DNA of 64,000 bases from Duganella zoogloeoides (lineage in GTDB: Bacteria; Pseudomonadota; Gammaproteobacteria; Burkholderiales; Burkholderiaceae_D). The notes under the pieces were generated by a model that worked only from the letters and a program-made list of their open reading frames with translations, had not been told where the DNA came from and did no database searches. The stretch is from assembly GCF_034479515.1 (NCBI RefSeq), contig NZ_CP140152.1, forward strand, positions 5,890,001 through 5,954,000. The letters run 5' to 3'. The position numbers and the translations under genes are program-made. Shown here piece after piece: positions 9,856 to 19,371 of this stretch. Each line of letters starts with the position of its first letter. Position 1 is the stretch's first letter.

Positions 9856-10737
9856 ATGAACCCAGGAATTCTCTACGCCGCCTCCGCCTTTATTCTCTGG
9901 GGAATTTTTCCGCTGTATTTCCACGCCATCCGCGCAGTGCCGCCGCTGGAAATCCTCGGCCACCGCATGCTGTGGTCGCTGCTATTCCTGGCCATTGTGC
10001 TGACCGTGCGCCAGCAGTGGAAATGGTTGCCGCAAGTGGTGCGCCAGCCGCGCGTGCTGGGCGCCTTTGTTGCCAGCGCACTGCTGCTGTCGTCGAACTG
10101 GTTCGTGTATATCTGGTCGGTCAACAACGGCCACGTGCTCGACGCCAGCCTCGGCTACTTCATCAATCCGCTGATCAATGTGATGCTGGGCATGCTGGTA
10201 TTGAAAGAAACCCTGCGCCGGGGCCAGTGGCTGGCCATCGGCCTGGCCGCGTGCGGCGTGGCCTGGCTGACCTGGTCGGCCGGTGAATTGCCGTGGATTG
10301 CCCTGATTTTAGGCATCTCGTTCGCCTGCTACGGTTTGCTGCGCAAGACCGCAGCGCTGGCTGCGCTCGAAGGGCTGTCGCTGGAAACCATGCTGCTGTT
10401 CCCGCTGGCGCTGGGCTACGTGGCCTGGCTGACCGTACACGGCCAAAACACTTTTGTGAACACCGACACCGGCGCCACGCGCTGGCTGCTGGCGGCGGCC
10501 GGTCCGATTACCGCGATCCCGCTGCTGTTGTTCGCGGCCGGCGCGCGCAAGATTTCCATGTCGGCGCTGGGCCTGCTGCAATACCTGTCGCCGAGCTTGC
10601 AGGCGCTGCTTGGCGTGTGGGTCTTTCACGAAGCGTTCCCGCAGGAGCGGCTGATCGGCTTTGCGATTATCTGGACCGCGCTGGCGCTGTACGTGGCCGA
10701 AGGGCTATGGGTCAGCCGGCGTAACAGCCCTAAATAG
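9856..10737 (+). CDS. rarD: EamA-family permease RarD
   Basis: The protein has 293 aa, close to the E. coli protein (about 296). It has ten predicted TM helices in two EamA halves, with typical RarD segments SAFILWGIFPLYFHA, HRMLWSLLFL, NWFVYIWSVNNGHVLDASLGYFINPL (split over 10090-10170) and LLQYLSPSLQALLGVWVF. The upstream ATG at 9820 would add 12 residues with no homology expected, so 9856 was chosen. A CATAAT-like -10 element lies near 9817. RarD proteins are putative drug/metabolite exporters and the substrate is not known. Confidence 0.92.
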   Translation: MNPGILYAASAFILWGIFPLYFHAIRAVPPLEILGHRMLWSLLFLAIVLTVRQQWKWLPQVVRQPRVLGAFVASALLLSSNWFVYIWSVNNGHVLDASLGYFINPLINVMLGMLVLKETLRRGQWLAIGLAACGVAWLTWSAGELPWIALILGISFACYGLLRKTAALAALEGLSLETMLLFPLALGYVAWLTVHGQNTFVNTDTGATRWLLAAAGPITAIPLLLFAAGARKISMSALGLLQYLSPSLQALLGVWVFHEAFPQERLIGFAIIWTALALYVAEGLWVSRRNSPK

Positions 10738-10802
10738 TGGACGCAAGAGTGGGCGTAACAGGGGATTTGTCGTATCCTGTCGTCCTTCCCCGGATTTTCA
10801 CC

Positions 10803-10839
10803 GCGCTTTTTTACTGCGCTTTTTACCGCGCTTTTTACC
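10803..10839 (+). repeat. Three tandem 12-13-bp repeats in the ettA 5' leader
   Basis: There are three consecutive copies of GCGCTTTTTACC: 10803-10815 (one T longer and ending ACT), 10816-10827 and 10828-10839. The last two are identical. They lie 24 bp upstream of the ettA start codon, in the presumed untranslated leader or promoter. Confidence 0.85.
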
Positions 10840-10862
10840 GATTCATATCACCGAGACACTCA

Positions 10863-12530
<1,668 letters not shown>

Positions 12531-12776
12531 TACCTGCAAAGGTGCACCGGTCGGCCCGCCCCGCGCCGGCCACCGCCCGGGATCGGCCACATGGCCGGTC
12601 CCCGCCACGCCTCAACCTCCACAACACAGTCGCCACCCTTGGCTAGCGCCATGCTACCGTTGCCAAAAGGCATCATCGGGCACGCTTATCTCCCGCCGGG
12701 CACACACAGAAGTTTCCACCGCGCTACTATAAGACGTCGCTGGCAGGAGCCGGCATTCACCAAGAAAAGAGACATC
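12531..12776. other. Intergenic region between ettA and the Cache protein gene
   Basis: This is 246 bp without a credible gene. It contains a GGCC-acat-GGCC palindrome near 12587 that lacks a T-tract. A CTATAAG-like -10 element near 12727 probably serves the downstream gene. Confidence 0.4.
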
Positions 12777-13235
12777 ATGGTCCAGCCTCGCCTGCTCGTT
12801 GCCGCTTCCTGCCTTTTATTGCTGATGTCGTCCTCACGGGCGGCCGACGGCGGCGCCACCCGCGCCGATGCCGAAGCGATGGTCAAAAAAGCCGTGGCCC
12901 ACGTCAAGAGCGCCGGCGACGCCAAGGCCTACGCCGACTTCACCGGCAAGACGCCGCAGTTCGTCGACCGCGACCTGTACATCGTGGTGTACCGCAACGA
13001 TGGCACGGTGCTGGCACACGGCAGCAATGCCAAGATGGTCGGCAAGAACCTGATCGAGCTCAAGGACATCGACGGCAAGGCCTTCGTCAAGGAACGGATC
13101 GACATGGCCAAAAGCAAGAACAGCTTCTGGCAAGACTACAAGTTCACCAACCCGGAAACCAAGAAAATCGAGCCCAAGCAGATGTACTGCGAAAAGCTCA
13201 CCGACACCGTGGTCTGCGGCGGCGTCTACCTGTAA
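12777..13235 (+). CDS. Secreted single-Cache-domain protein
   Basis: The protein has 152 aa. An N-terminal signal peptide ([18 protein letters not shown]) has a likely signal-peptidase I site after about residue 23. The rest matches a small extracellular sensor Cache fold: a leading helix ([18 protein letters not shown]), then [34 protein letters not shown] and [21 protein letters not shown]. Cys residues near the C-terminus (MYCEK, VVCGG) may form a disulphide. It has no TM or output domain, so it would be a free periplasmic ligand-binding protein. A chemoreceptor gene follows 49 bp downstream. The start was set at ATG 12777, directly before the signal peptide. Confidence 0.8.
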   Translation: MVQPRLLVAASCLLLLMSSSRAADGGATRADAEAMVKKAVAHVKSAGDAKAYADFTGKTPQFVDRDLYIVVYRNDGTVLAHGSNAKMVGKNLIELKDIDGKAFVKERIDMAKSKNSFWQDYKFTNPETKKIEPKQMYCEKLTDTVVCGGVYL

Positions 13236-13284
13236 TTCCCTCCCCATGCGGCTGCGGCCGCCAACCGGCTCGCCTGGAGGGATC

Positions 13285-14847
13285 GTGAAGATCGCACACA
13301 AATTGCTGATAGTCCCGGCCGCCGCCATGCTGGGGCTGCTGTTTCTCGGTAGCCTCTCGTATGTGTCGATGCAGGCGGACGAACGCCGCATGCAGGGCTT
13401 GAAGGATGTAACCTTCTCGGCGCTGCAGCAGGCCAGCCAGCAAAGTATCGCGCTCGGGCAGGTGCATGCGGCCACGTATGCGCGGATCGCCATCGCGGGC
13501 AGCCTGACCGAAGCCGAACTCAAACAGTACGGCGAGCAGGCCAACAGCCACCTGGGCGCGGTCAGCAAAGCGCTCGAGCAGTTGCGCGCGCTGCCGGGCG
13601 CGGCCGACGCCGCCCAGGCCCTGCCGCTGGTGGACCAGTACCGCGCCAGCGTGGCGCAGGCGCTCGACCTGGCGTCGATGGACCCCAATACTGGCGTGGC
13701 GGCCATGCAGGGCGCCGACGGCCATTACCAGAAAGTACGCGCGCTGCTGGCCAAGGTAGTGGCCAATCTCGGCCACGAAACCGACCAGGCGCTGCAGGAA
13801 GGCAAGGACGCCAATCGCCAGGCCAACTGGATTACGCTGCTCACCACGCTGGTCGGCTTTGCCGCGCTGGTCGCCCTCACCAGCTGGGTCACGCGCACCG
13901 TGCTGCGTCCCATTGCCGCCACCTGCGCTGCCGCCGAGCGCCTGGCGGCCGGTGACCTGGCCACCGACATCGTCGTGCAAAGCGACGACGAACTCGGCGC
14001 GCTTGCGCGAGCGCTCTCGACCGTGGTGGAGAACTGGCGGCGCCTGCTCGGCGACATCCGCAACGTCGGCAGCACCATTACCCAGGAAGCGAGCGAGATA
14101 GCCCAAGGCAATGCGGATTTGTCGGCGCGCACCGAGTCGCAGGCCAGCTCGCTGCAGCAGACCGCCGCTTCCATGCACGAGCTCACCGGTGCCGTGCGCG
14201 AAAACGCCGACCATGCGCGCCACGCCAACGCGCTGGTAGTATCGGCGTCGGACGTGGCGTTGCAAGGCGGACAGGTGGTGGGCCAGGTGGTAGCAACGAT
14301 GGCCTCGATCAAGGCCAGCTCCAGCCGCGTGGGCGACATCATTGGCGTGATCGACGCAATCGCCTTCCAGACCAATATCCTGGCGCTCAACGCGGCAGTG
14401 GAAGCGGCGCGCGCCGGCGAGCAGGGACGCGGCTTCGCGGTGGTGGCCACCGAGGTGCGGGCGCTGGCGCAACGCTCGGCGCAGGCGGCACGCGAAATCA
14501 AGGGCCTGATCGAGGACTCGATGGCCAATGTGGCCAATGGCAGCGCGCTGGCCGACACCGCTGGCCAGACCATGGACAATGTCGTTTCCTCGGTCCGCCA
14601 TGTCACCGAGATCATGAACGAAATCACCGTGGCCAGCCAGCGCCAGACCAGCGGCATCGAGGAAGTCAACAGCGCGATCACCGAGATGGATGACCTGACC
14701 CAGCGCAACGCCGCGCTGGTCGAACAATCGGCCGCTGCCGCCCAGAGCATGCGCGACCAGGCACTCGACCTGCTGCGGGTGGTGGGCATGTTCCAGTTAC
14801 CGGGGGCGTTACCGCAGCGGCCGTTGGCGGTAGCAGCGATTCGCTAA
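13285..14847 (+). CDS. Methyl-accepting chemotaxis protein
   Basis: The protein has 520 aa, with TM1 near residues 8-28, a helical periplasmic domain of about 150 residues (four-helix-bundle-like), TM2 near 190-210, HAMP, then a cytoplasmic signalling domain. That domain has the highly conserved hairpin tip [20 protein letters not shown] and [17 protein letters not shown]. It would signal to CheA/CheW at the cell pole; no che genes are in the window. The GTG at 13285 was chosen because GGAGG precedes it, whereas ATG 13246 has no ribosome site. There is no C-terminal CheR-binding pentapeptide. It sits directly downstream of a secreted Cache protein, which could be a ligand-binding partner. Confidence 0.93.
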   Translation: MKIAHKLLIVPAAAMLGLLFLGSLSYVSMQADERRMQGLKDVTFSALQQASQQSIALGQVHAATYARIAIAGSLTEAELKQYGEQANSHLGAVSKALEQLRALPGAADAAQALPLVDQYRASVAQALDLASMDPNTGVAAMQGADGHYQKVRALLAKVVANLGHETDQALQEGKDANRQANWITLLTTLVGFAALVALTSWVTRTVLRPIAATCAAAERLAAGDLATDIVVQSDDELGALARALSTVVENWRRLLGDIRNVGSTITQEASEIAQGNADLSARTESQASSLQQTAASMHELTGAVRENADHARHANALVVSASDVALQGGQVVGQVVATMASIKASSSRVGDIIGVIDAIAFQTNILALNAAVEAARAGEQGRGFAVVATEVRALAQRSAQAAREIKGLIEDSMANVANGSALADTAGQTMDNVVSSVRHVTEIMNEITVASQRQTSGIEEVNSAITEMDDLTQRNAALVEQSAAAAQSMRDQALDLLRVVGMFQLPGALPQRPLAVAAIR

Positions 14848-14860
14848 CGCCCGCCAACGC

Positions 14861-14892
14861 AAAAAAGCCACCGGATCAACCGGTGGCTTTTT
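14861..14892. terminator. Rho-independent terminator after the chemoreceptor gene
   Basis: The stem GCCACCGG/CCGGTGGC (14867-14874 and 14880-14887) has a 5-base loop, with A6 on the left and T5 on the right. It can serve the convergent outer-membrane gene as well. Confidence 0.9.
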
Positions 14893-14917
14893 CATTTGGA
14901 ACTAAGCAGCGCTGGGC

Positions 14918-15502
14918 TTAGAAAGCGTAACGCACGCCGGCAGTGACAGCACCGCTTTTACGACCGGTGTCGATGTCGTTCTTGCCATAGTGTTCGTATT
15001 CGAGCGACACTTTGACGTTGTTGGTCACAGCGTACTCGGCACCGACCGATGCATACAGCGCGGTCTTGTTCTTGTCGCCATTGACCGACGAGATACCGGA
15101 GGTGCTCACTTCGTTGGTGTTGCGGGCCACGCCGAGCTTGCCAGTCAGCGCGATTTGCTGGTTCACAGGCCACGTGCCTTTACCGGCCAGGTAGTACGAG
15201 TGGGCATCGGTATGCACGCCGCCCGGCAGGCCGCCGGCGGTGTAGTTATACGATTTTTTGCCGAAATCGGTGTAACCACCTTCAACTGCCCAGGTCTGGT
15301 CGATATTGTAACCACCGTAGATCTTGCCGCCAGCCTTGTAGCCGCTGTGGTTTTCGCCGCTCACCGCGTTAGGAGCATTGAATTCGTATTTGCTGCCGAC
15401 GGCGCCAACGCCGACGTAACCGGTGCCTGCGTCATCGGCGTAGGCGGAGGTGCCAGCCATGGCGGCTGCGGAAGCAATAACTGCCAGAATAATTTTTTTC
15501 AT
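14918..15502 (-). CDS. Small outer-membrane beta-barrel protein
   Basis: The protein has 194 aa. The signal peptide MKKIILAVIASAAAMAGTSAYA is followed by alternating aromatic/polar strands with glycine-rich turns (GYVGVGAVGSKYEF, KIYGGYNIDQTWAVEGGYTDF). It ends in aromatic RYAF, as BAM-assembled barrels do. It fits the 8-stranded OmpX/OmpA-N-terminal-like group and has no peptidoglycan-binding domain. The function is unknown; such proteins are often surface or stress porins. It stands alone, with a 240-bp region upstream that probably holds its promoter. Confidence 0.8.
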   Translation of the reverse strand: MKKIILAVIASAAAMAGTSAYADDAGTGYVGVGAVGSKYEFNAPNAVSGENHSGYKAGGKIYGGYNIDQTWAVEGGYTDFGKKSYNYTAGGLPGGVHTDAHSYYLAGKGTWPVNQQIALTGKLGVARNTNEVSTSGISSVNGDKNKTALYASVGAEYAVTNNVKVSLEYEHYGKNDIDTGRKSGAVTAGVRYAF

Positions 15503-15744
15503 GATCTCGATCTTTCAGCAAAAGTGGTTATGGACTTGCTTGGGATCGCAATTCTCTCTGTGTTGAATCGCGATGTGTTCAAGATACCACCAGATGCCGA
15601 ATGCGTCACGACCGAATTAGTAATAAGTGTAACGAGATGTGAGCCAAACGAATGACTGCGAATTGGTGTCACGACCAAACTTAAGCGAGGCTTAAGAGAT
15701 TGCGTCAAAACCCCTGGCAAAAGGATAGCTGGGTGCGCCAGCAC
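15503..15744. other. Intergenic region between the outer-membrane protein gene and alkB
   Basis: This is 242 bp without a gene. It contains a perfect 6-bp inverted repeat CTTAAG-cgagg-CTTAAG at about 15681-15697 and AT-rich sequence near 15615-15630. The AT-rich part may include the promoter of the minus-strand outer-membrane gene. Confidence 0.4.
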
Positions 15745-16347
15745 TCACAGGATCAGCCGGAAAGTGAGGTTGATGCGCGGGCCGCGCGCGGCGCGTTCCT
15801 TGTTGATGCCGTGGGTCCAGTGTTGCTGGAGTGTCCCGGCCATCAATAGCAGGCAGCCGTCGCCCAGCGCCAGCTTGATGGTCTGCGGTCGGGTACGGTG
15901 CTTGAGGATGAAGGTGCGCGGCGCGCCGAAGCTGACCGAGGCGATGGCCGGCTCGGGGCCCAGCTCGCGCTCGTCGTCGGCGTGGAAACCCATGCTGTCG
16001 CGCTCGTCGCGGTAGTAATTGAGCAGCACGCTGTTGAAACGGCAGCCGGTGGCCCGCTCGACTGCCTGTTTGATATGCAGTTGCAGCGGCGTAAACGGCT
16101 GGGGATCGAAGGTCTTGCCGGAATAGCGGTACCGCGCTTCGCCATGCCAGGCCGACAGGCGCGGTTGCCAGTGCAGTTTGCCCCACACCTGGATTTGTTC
16201 GGCGCGCCAGTCGGTCTCGTCGCGCAGGCGGCGAAAGATTTCTTCCGGCGGCAAGTCCAGCAGGAGGCGCTGCTGAAAGGCGAGCTGGCCATCCTCGATC
16301 GGGATGGCAGTCAGGGCAGTGGCGGCAGCGTCTTCAAAAAGGTCCAT
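15745..16347 (-). CDS. alkB: Alpha-ketoglutarate-dependent dioxygenase AlkB-family
   Basis: This 200-aa Fe(II)/2-oxoglutarate oxygenase would repair alkylated bases by oxidative demethylation. The iron ligands H122 and D124 (FHADDERELG) and H179 (QQHWTHGINK) are visible. The 2-oxoglutarate-binding R191 and a second arginine at 197 are in GPRINLTFR. The NYYRDERDSMGFHADD segment is strongly AlkB/ALKBH2-like. It appears to be a single gene with no Ada neighbour, so SOS/Ada-type control cannot be inferred here. Confidence 0.92.
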   Translation of the reverse strand: MDLFEDAAATALTAIPIEDGQLAFQQRLLLDLPPEEIFRRLRDETDWRAEQIQVWGKLHWQPRLSAWHGEARYRYSGKTFDPQPFTPLQLHIKQAVERATGCRFNSVLLNYYRDERDSMGFHADDERELGPEPAIASVSFGAPRTFILKHRTRPQTIKLALGDGCLLLMAGTLQQHWTHGINKERAARGPRINLTFRLIL

Positions 16348-16382
16348 GCGCGCATGATACCTCCATGGAGCCCAAGATGAAC

Positions 16383-16745
16383 TTAAGCGTACGCCTCTGC
16401 CAGCGACATCACGCGCGGGGTGATGGCGATGCCGATGCTGGAGAACAAGGCGGTAATGGCAGCCATATTGCCTTCCAGCTCTTCGGCTTTCCAGCCCTGG
16501 AACAGGTCGGTGCCGTCTTTCTGGAAATGCAGGTCCAGCACCTTGCCGCGATCCTTGTGGGTGTAACCGCCGCTATAGGTATTCTTGAAGCCCAACTCGG
16601 CCAGCTTTTCCAGCACGGCGGTCGGTGGATGGTCGGGGTCGGTGGCAATGAACACGCCGAAAGTCTTGCCTGGCGGCTTGGCGGCGATATCGACGTCGTA
16701 AATGCCCGGCGCTTTCGTCACGGTGGTGCTTTTTAAAAATAACAT
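16383..16745 (-). CDS. Conserved-looking hypothetical protein, 120 aa
   Basis: I do not recognise the family. The 120-aa protein has no signal peptide or TM helix. It looks like a compact alpha/beta domain (GKTFGVFIATDPDHPP, AVLEKLAELGFKNTYSG, VLDLHFQKDGTDLF) with a C-terminal helix. The start ATG at 16745 has an AGGGG ribosome site. A perfect 9-bp inverted repeat sits about 52 bp upstream of the start codon and may control it. It is on the same strand as the DUF2520 gene, but a 170-bp gap argues for a separate promoter. Confidence 0.65.
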   Translation of the reverse strand: MLFLKSTTVTKAPGIYDVDIAAKPPGKTFGVFIATDPDHPPTAVLEKLAELGFKNTYSGGYTHKDRGKVLDLHFQKDGTDLFQGWKAEELEGNMAAITALFSSIGIAITPRVMSLAEAYA

Positions 16746-16796
16746 TGTTTACCCCTATACAATTGACGCCAGCGCGGCACTTTGTGAATTCTTAAT

Positions 16797-16820
16797 TTCT
16801 CAGAAAAAACATTCTGAGAA
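16797..16820. promoter_or_regulatory. Perfect inverted repeat, possible operator or weak terminator
   Basis: TTCTCAGAA (16797-16805) and TTCTGAGAA (16812-16820) are exact reverse complements with a 6-base A-rich spacer. The repeat lies between the stop of the DUF2520 gene and the start of the 120-aa gene, both on the minus strand. Confidence 0.5.
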
Positions 16821-16915
16821 TCAAGCTTATTGCTTATCAGGGCGTTTGTCGATGTATCAACGGAGTTATTTGTCAATTCGTGGCATTTCAACTGCAACGC
16901 CGCAGTGTTTGGCCG

Positions 16916-17740
16916 TCATCGCGACTTTTTGCGCGCCAGCGCCGTGGTCGGTGCGACGAGGTCGCGGTACAGGTCGCCGGTGGGCGCGTGCCACTGCGAG
17001 ACCGCCTGCTGCTGGCGCGCCACGGTGGCCATGTCGCCGCGCGCGATCGGTCCGCTGAGCGCGGTGGCCGCACCGAGCCGAAACACGTTGGCCATTGATT
17101 CGAACGCCAGCGGCTGCGCCATGCGCCGCGCCACATCCTCCGGCACGCCAGCGGCCTGGTAGGCGCGCAGCGCGGCATCGAGCACGGTCACCAGGTAATT
17201 GCTGGCAAACACGGCCGCCGCGTGATACACGGTCTTGGCGCCGGCATCGATCGGCACCGGCTGCGCGCCGATCGCTTCAAGCGCCGGTATCAGCACCGCC
17301 AGCGCGGCGGCGTCGCCCTCCACGCCGCAATAGGTGCCGTCGAAGTGGTCGGCCACCGCCGCCGGGTCGGCAAAGCTGCGGATCGGGTGCACGCTGGCCA
17401 CCAGCGCGCCGGCGTCGCGCGCGGCCTGCAAGTGGGTGGAGGCCAGGGCGCCGCTGCAATGGAACACGATGCTGCCGGCCAGCGGCACGGCAGCGGCCAG
17501 CGCCGCGCAAGCAATGCCGATCTGATCGTCGCCCACGGCCAGCACGTGCACCTGCGCCACTTGCAGCTGGTCGTAGCGCTCGACCGGCTGGCCGGCGCCG
17601 ACAAAATCCACCGCCTGGCGCGCCGAGGCGGCGGACCGCGTGAGCACCTGGCCGATGTCAACGCCGCCCTGGCGCGCCAGCAAGCGGCCCAGCACCCGGC
17701 CCACGTGGCCCGCTCCCACCAGGTTGAGCGTTACTGCCAT
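16916..17740 (-). CDS. Rossmann-fold and DUF2520 domain protein
   Basis: The protein has 274 aa. An N-terminal NAD(P)-binding Rossmann fold (LNLVGAGHVGRVLGRLL) is followed by an all-helical DUF2520 domain containing DAGAKTVYHAAAVFASNYLV. The arrangement resembles 6-phosphogluconate/ketopantoate-type dehydrogenases. Its substrate is not established. The frame is open further upstream, but the ATG at 17740 overlaps the DUF924 stop by one base (TGATG) and gives a proper Rossmann start, suggesting translational coupling. It is the last gene of a compact five-gene run. Confidence 0.85.
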   Translation of the reverse strand: MAVTLNLVGAGHVGRVLGRLLARQGGVDIGQVLTRSAASARQAVDFVGAGQPVERYDQLQVAQVHVLAVGDDQIGIACAALAAAVPLAGSIVFHCSGALASTHLQAARDAGALVASVHPIRSFADPAAVADHFDGTYCGVEGDAAALAVLIPALEAIGAQPVPIDAGAKTVYHAAAVFASNYLVTVLDAALRAYQAAGVPEDVARRMAQPLAFESMANVFRLGAATALSGPIARGDMATVARQQQAVSQWHAPTGDLYRDLVAPTTALARKKSR

Positions 17741-18351
17741 CAGAAACCCGCGCCCGGCTGGCTCAGGTATTCCTGTTCTTCCGGCGTGGACGGGCGGTCG
17801 AGAATCACGTTGCGATGGGGGAAGCGGCCGAAGCGAGCAATCACTTCGTGGTGCTTGTGGGCGTAGTCGAGCATGCCGGCGATGCCCTTGGCCAGCTCGG
17901 CCGAGGCGGCCACCGTGGGATCGCCAGCCAGGCGCGTGTACAGCGCCACCGCCAGGTCTTGCTGCGCCAGGTCTTCCGCGTGCTCGTACGGCAAGTACAC
18001 AAAACTGCGTTGCAGCGGCGGCAGAGACAAGTCCTGGCCCGATGCAACCAGGGCCTGGGCGGCAGCGAGCGCCTGCGCATCGCCGGCAAATGCCTGCGGT
18101 GTGCCGCGATAAGCATTGCGGGTAAACTGGTCGAGCAGCAGGATGCGCGCCAGCGTGCCGGCCGGGCCCTGCTGGTCCCATTCCTGCAAGCCGCCCGCTA
18201 CCGCCTGGTCGATCAGCGCGCCGAAGCGGTGGCCAATCTCGGCGTCGAACCCGTCATCCTTCTTGAACCAGGCGGTGCGCATGGCGTCCGCCGGTTGGCC
18301 CGGGTCGGGGGTGAACCAGAAATCGAGCACGTCCTGGGCTGATATGGTCAT
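17740..18351 (-). CDS. DUF924 family protein
   Basis: The protein has 203 aa. Family-typical segments are DVLDFWFTPDP near the start, ARILLLDQFTRNAYRGTP, FVYLPYEHAEDLAQQ and HHEVIARFGRFPHRN near the C-terminus. It has an all-helical TPR-like fold of unknown biochemical role. The start ATG at 18351 sits one base from the stop of the MgtC-like gene. An in-frame ATG further upstream would lie inside that gene and was rejected. Confidence 0.9.
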   Translation of the reverse strand: MTISAQDVLDFWFTPDPGQPADAMRTAWFKKDDGFDAEIGHRFGALIDQAVAGGLQEWDQQGPAGTLARILLLDQFTRNAYRGTPQAFAGDAQALAAAQALVASGQDLSLPPLQRSFVYLPYEHAEDLAQQDLAVALYTRLAGDPTVAASAELAKGIAGMLDYAHKHHEVIARFGRFPHRNVILDRPSTPEEQEYLSQPGAGF

Positions 18352-18352
18352 C

Positions 18353-19099
18353 TTAATTCCTTGCGTGGGAGAGTTGGAAACTGTGGATGCCGTCGAAATC
18401 GGCCAGTTCGGCCGACAGCACCGACATCGGCGCTCCGCTGCGTTTGCTGAAGGCGATGGCGACAAAACGCCATTCCTGCATGCCGCCGTCGCTGCCGATC
18501 ATCAGCGAGCCGCCGGCGATTTCATAGCCGCGCTGCAGCGCCATCTCGCGTAGTGCCTGTTCCTGCGGCCGGTACCCGGCCTTGAAGCGCATGGTGATCG
18601 CAATCGCATGGCGCGACGGCAGCCACGCCTCCACCCGCGTGAGCAGCACCATCGAGCCGGCGCACAAAATGGCCAGCCCGATCGCGCCCAGGTAAAAGCC
18701 CACGCCCACCATCACGCCGATCACCGCCGAGGCCCAGATCGACGCGGCCGTGGTCAGGCCGCTGATATTGAACCCCTCGCGCATGATCACGCCGGCGCCA
18801 AGGAAGCCGATGCCGGTGACGATGCCCTGCACGATGCGGGTGGGGTCGGAGTTGATCAGGTACTGCGACACGTGGCCGCCGAACCAGTGCCCCGGATAAC
18901 CGCCGATGACGGTGAGCGCGGCCGATGCCATGCACACCAGGCCATAGGTGCGCATGCCGGCCGCGCGGCCGTGGTACGAGCGCTCGTAGCCGACCACCAG
19001 GCCCAGTGCCAGCGCCCCCAGCAAATTAAGCAGGATCACCAGGTTGGTGGCCACTTCCGACTGCGACCAGTACGCGCCGAGGAATTCGATTGCCGGCAT
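18353..19099 (-). CDS. MgtC/SapB family membrane protein
   Basis: The protein has 248 aa. Four or five N-terminal TM helices carry MgtC-family motifs (LNLLGALALGLVVGYERSYHGRAAGMRTYGLV spanning about 18995-19045, and GIGFLGAGVIMREGFNISGLTTAA). A soluble C-terminal domain follows with an ACT-like pattern. In Salmonella, MgtC inhibits the F-type ATP synthase and supports growth at low Mg2+; whether that holds here is unknown. The start ATG 19099 is 14 bp after the stop of an 85-aa gene. No mgtL-like leader is evident. Confidence 0.88.
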   Translation of the reverse strand: MPAIEFLGAYWSQSEVATNLVILLNLLGALALGLVVGYERSYHGRAAGMRTYGLVCMASAALTVIGGYPGHWFGGHVSQYLINSDPTRIVQGIVTGIGFLGAGVIMREGFNISGLTTAASIWASAVIGVMVGVGFYLGAIGLAILCAGSMVLLTRVEAWLPSRHAIAITMRFKAGYRPQEQALREMALQRGYEIAGGSLMIGSDGGMQEWRFVAIAFSKRSGAPMSVLSAELADFDGIHSFQLSHARN

Positions 19100-19113
19100 G
19101 AGGCGCCCTTCGT

Positions 19114-19371
19114 TTATGTTGGCTTTTTCTGCAGCTGTTTTTCGAAGGCGATATCGAGCTTGCTCACCCGCTTGGGCGCCAATGGCGAAATGCCGTTCAC
19201 GAACGCAACGAAGTCGTCGAGTTCGAGCGGTGGGCACAGCGGCGGCTCGCCGGCGCCGTCGCTAAGGGTAAAGTGGCCGGCGCCGGTACGCGCCATCGAG
19301 TAGCGCGGGTTGCCGGTGCGGGCTTTCAATCGGTCGAGCGCCGAGGTGGCGCGGGTGGCGCGTCCGCTCAT
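19114..19371 (-). CDS. Hypothetical protein, 85 aa
   Basis: This is a small soluble protein with a basic N-terminal half (RATRATSALDRLKARTGNPRYSM) and a hydrophobic/acidic centre (LELDDFVAFVNGISPL). I do not recognise the family. Its ATG at 19371 overlaps the TGA of the aminopeptidase gene (ATGA), so it is translationally coupled and probably real. No signal peptide or TM is seen. Confidence 0.65.
   Translation of the reverse strand: MSGRATRATSALDRLKARTGNPRYSMARTGAGHFTLSDGAGEPPLCPPLELDDFVAFVNGISPLAPKRVSKLDIAFEKQLQKKPT

Noticed and set aside
7689..10286. 865-aa plus-strand frame opposite kup
   Set aside because: It is antisense to a clear Kup transporter, and its His/Gln/Arg-rich composition is the typical mirror of a high-GC membrane gene.
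15681..15697. CTTAAG-cgagg-CTTAAG as a terminator
   Set aside because: The stem is only 6 bp and AT-rich, with no T-tract; left as part of an intergenic note.
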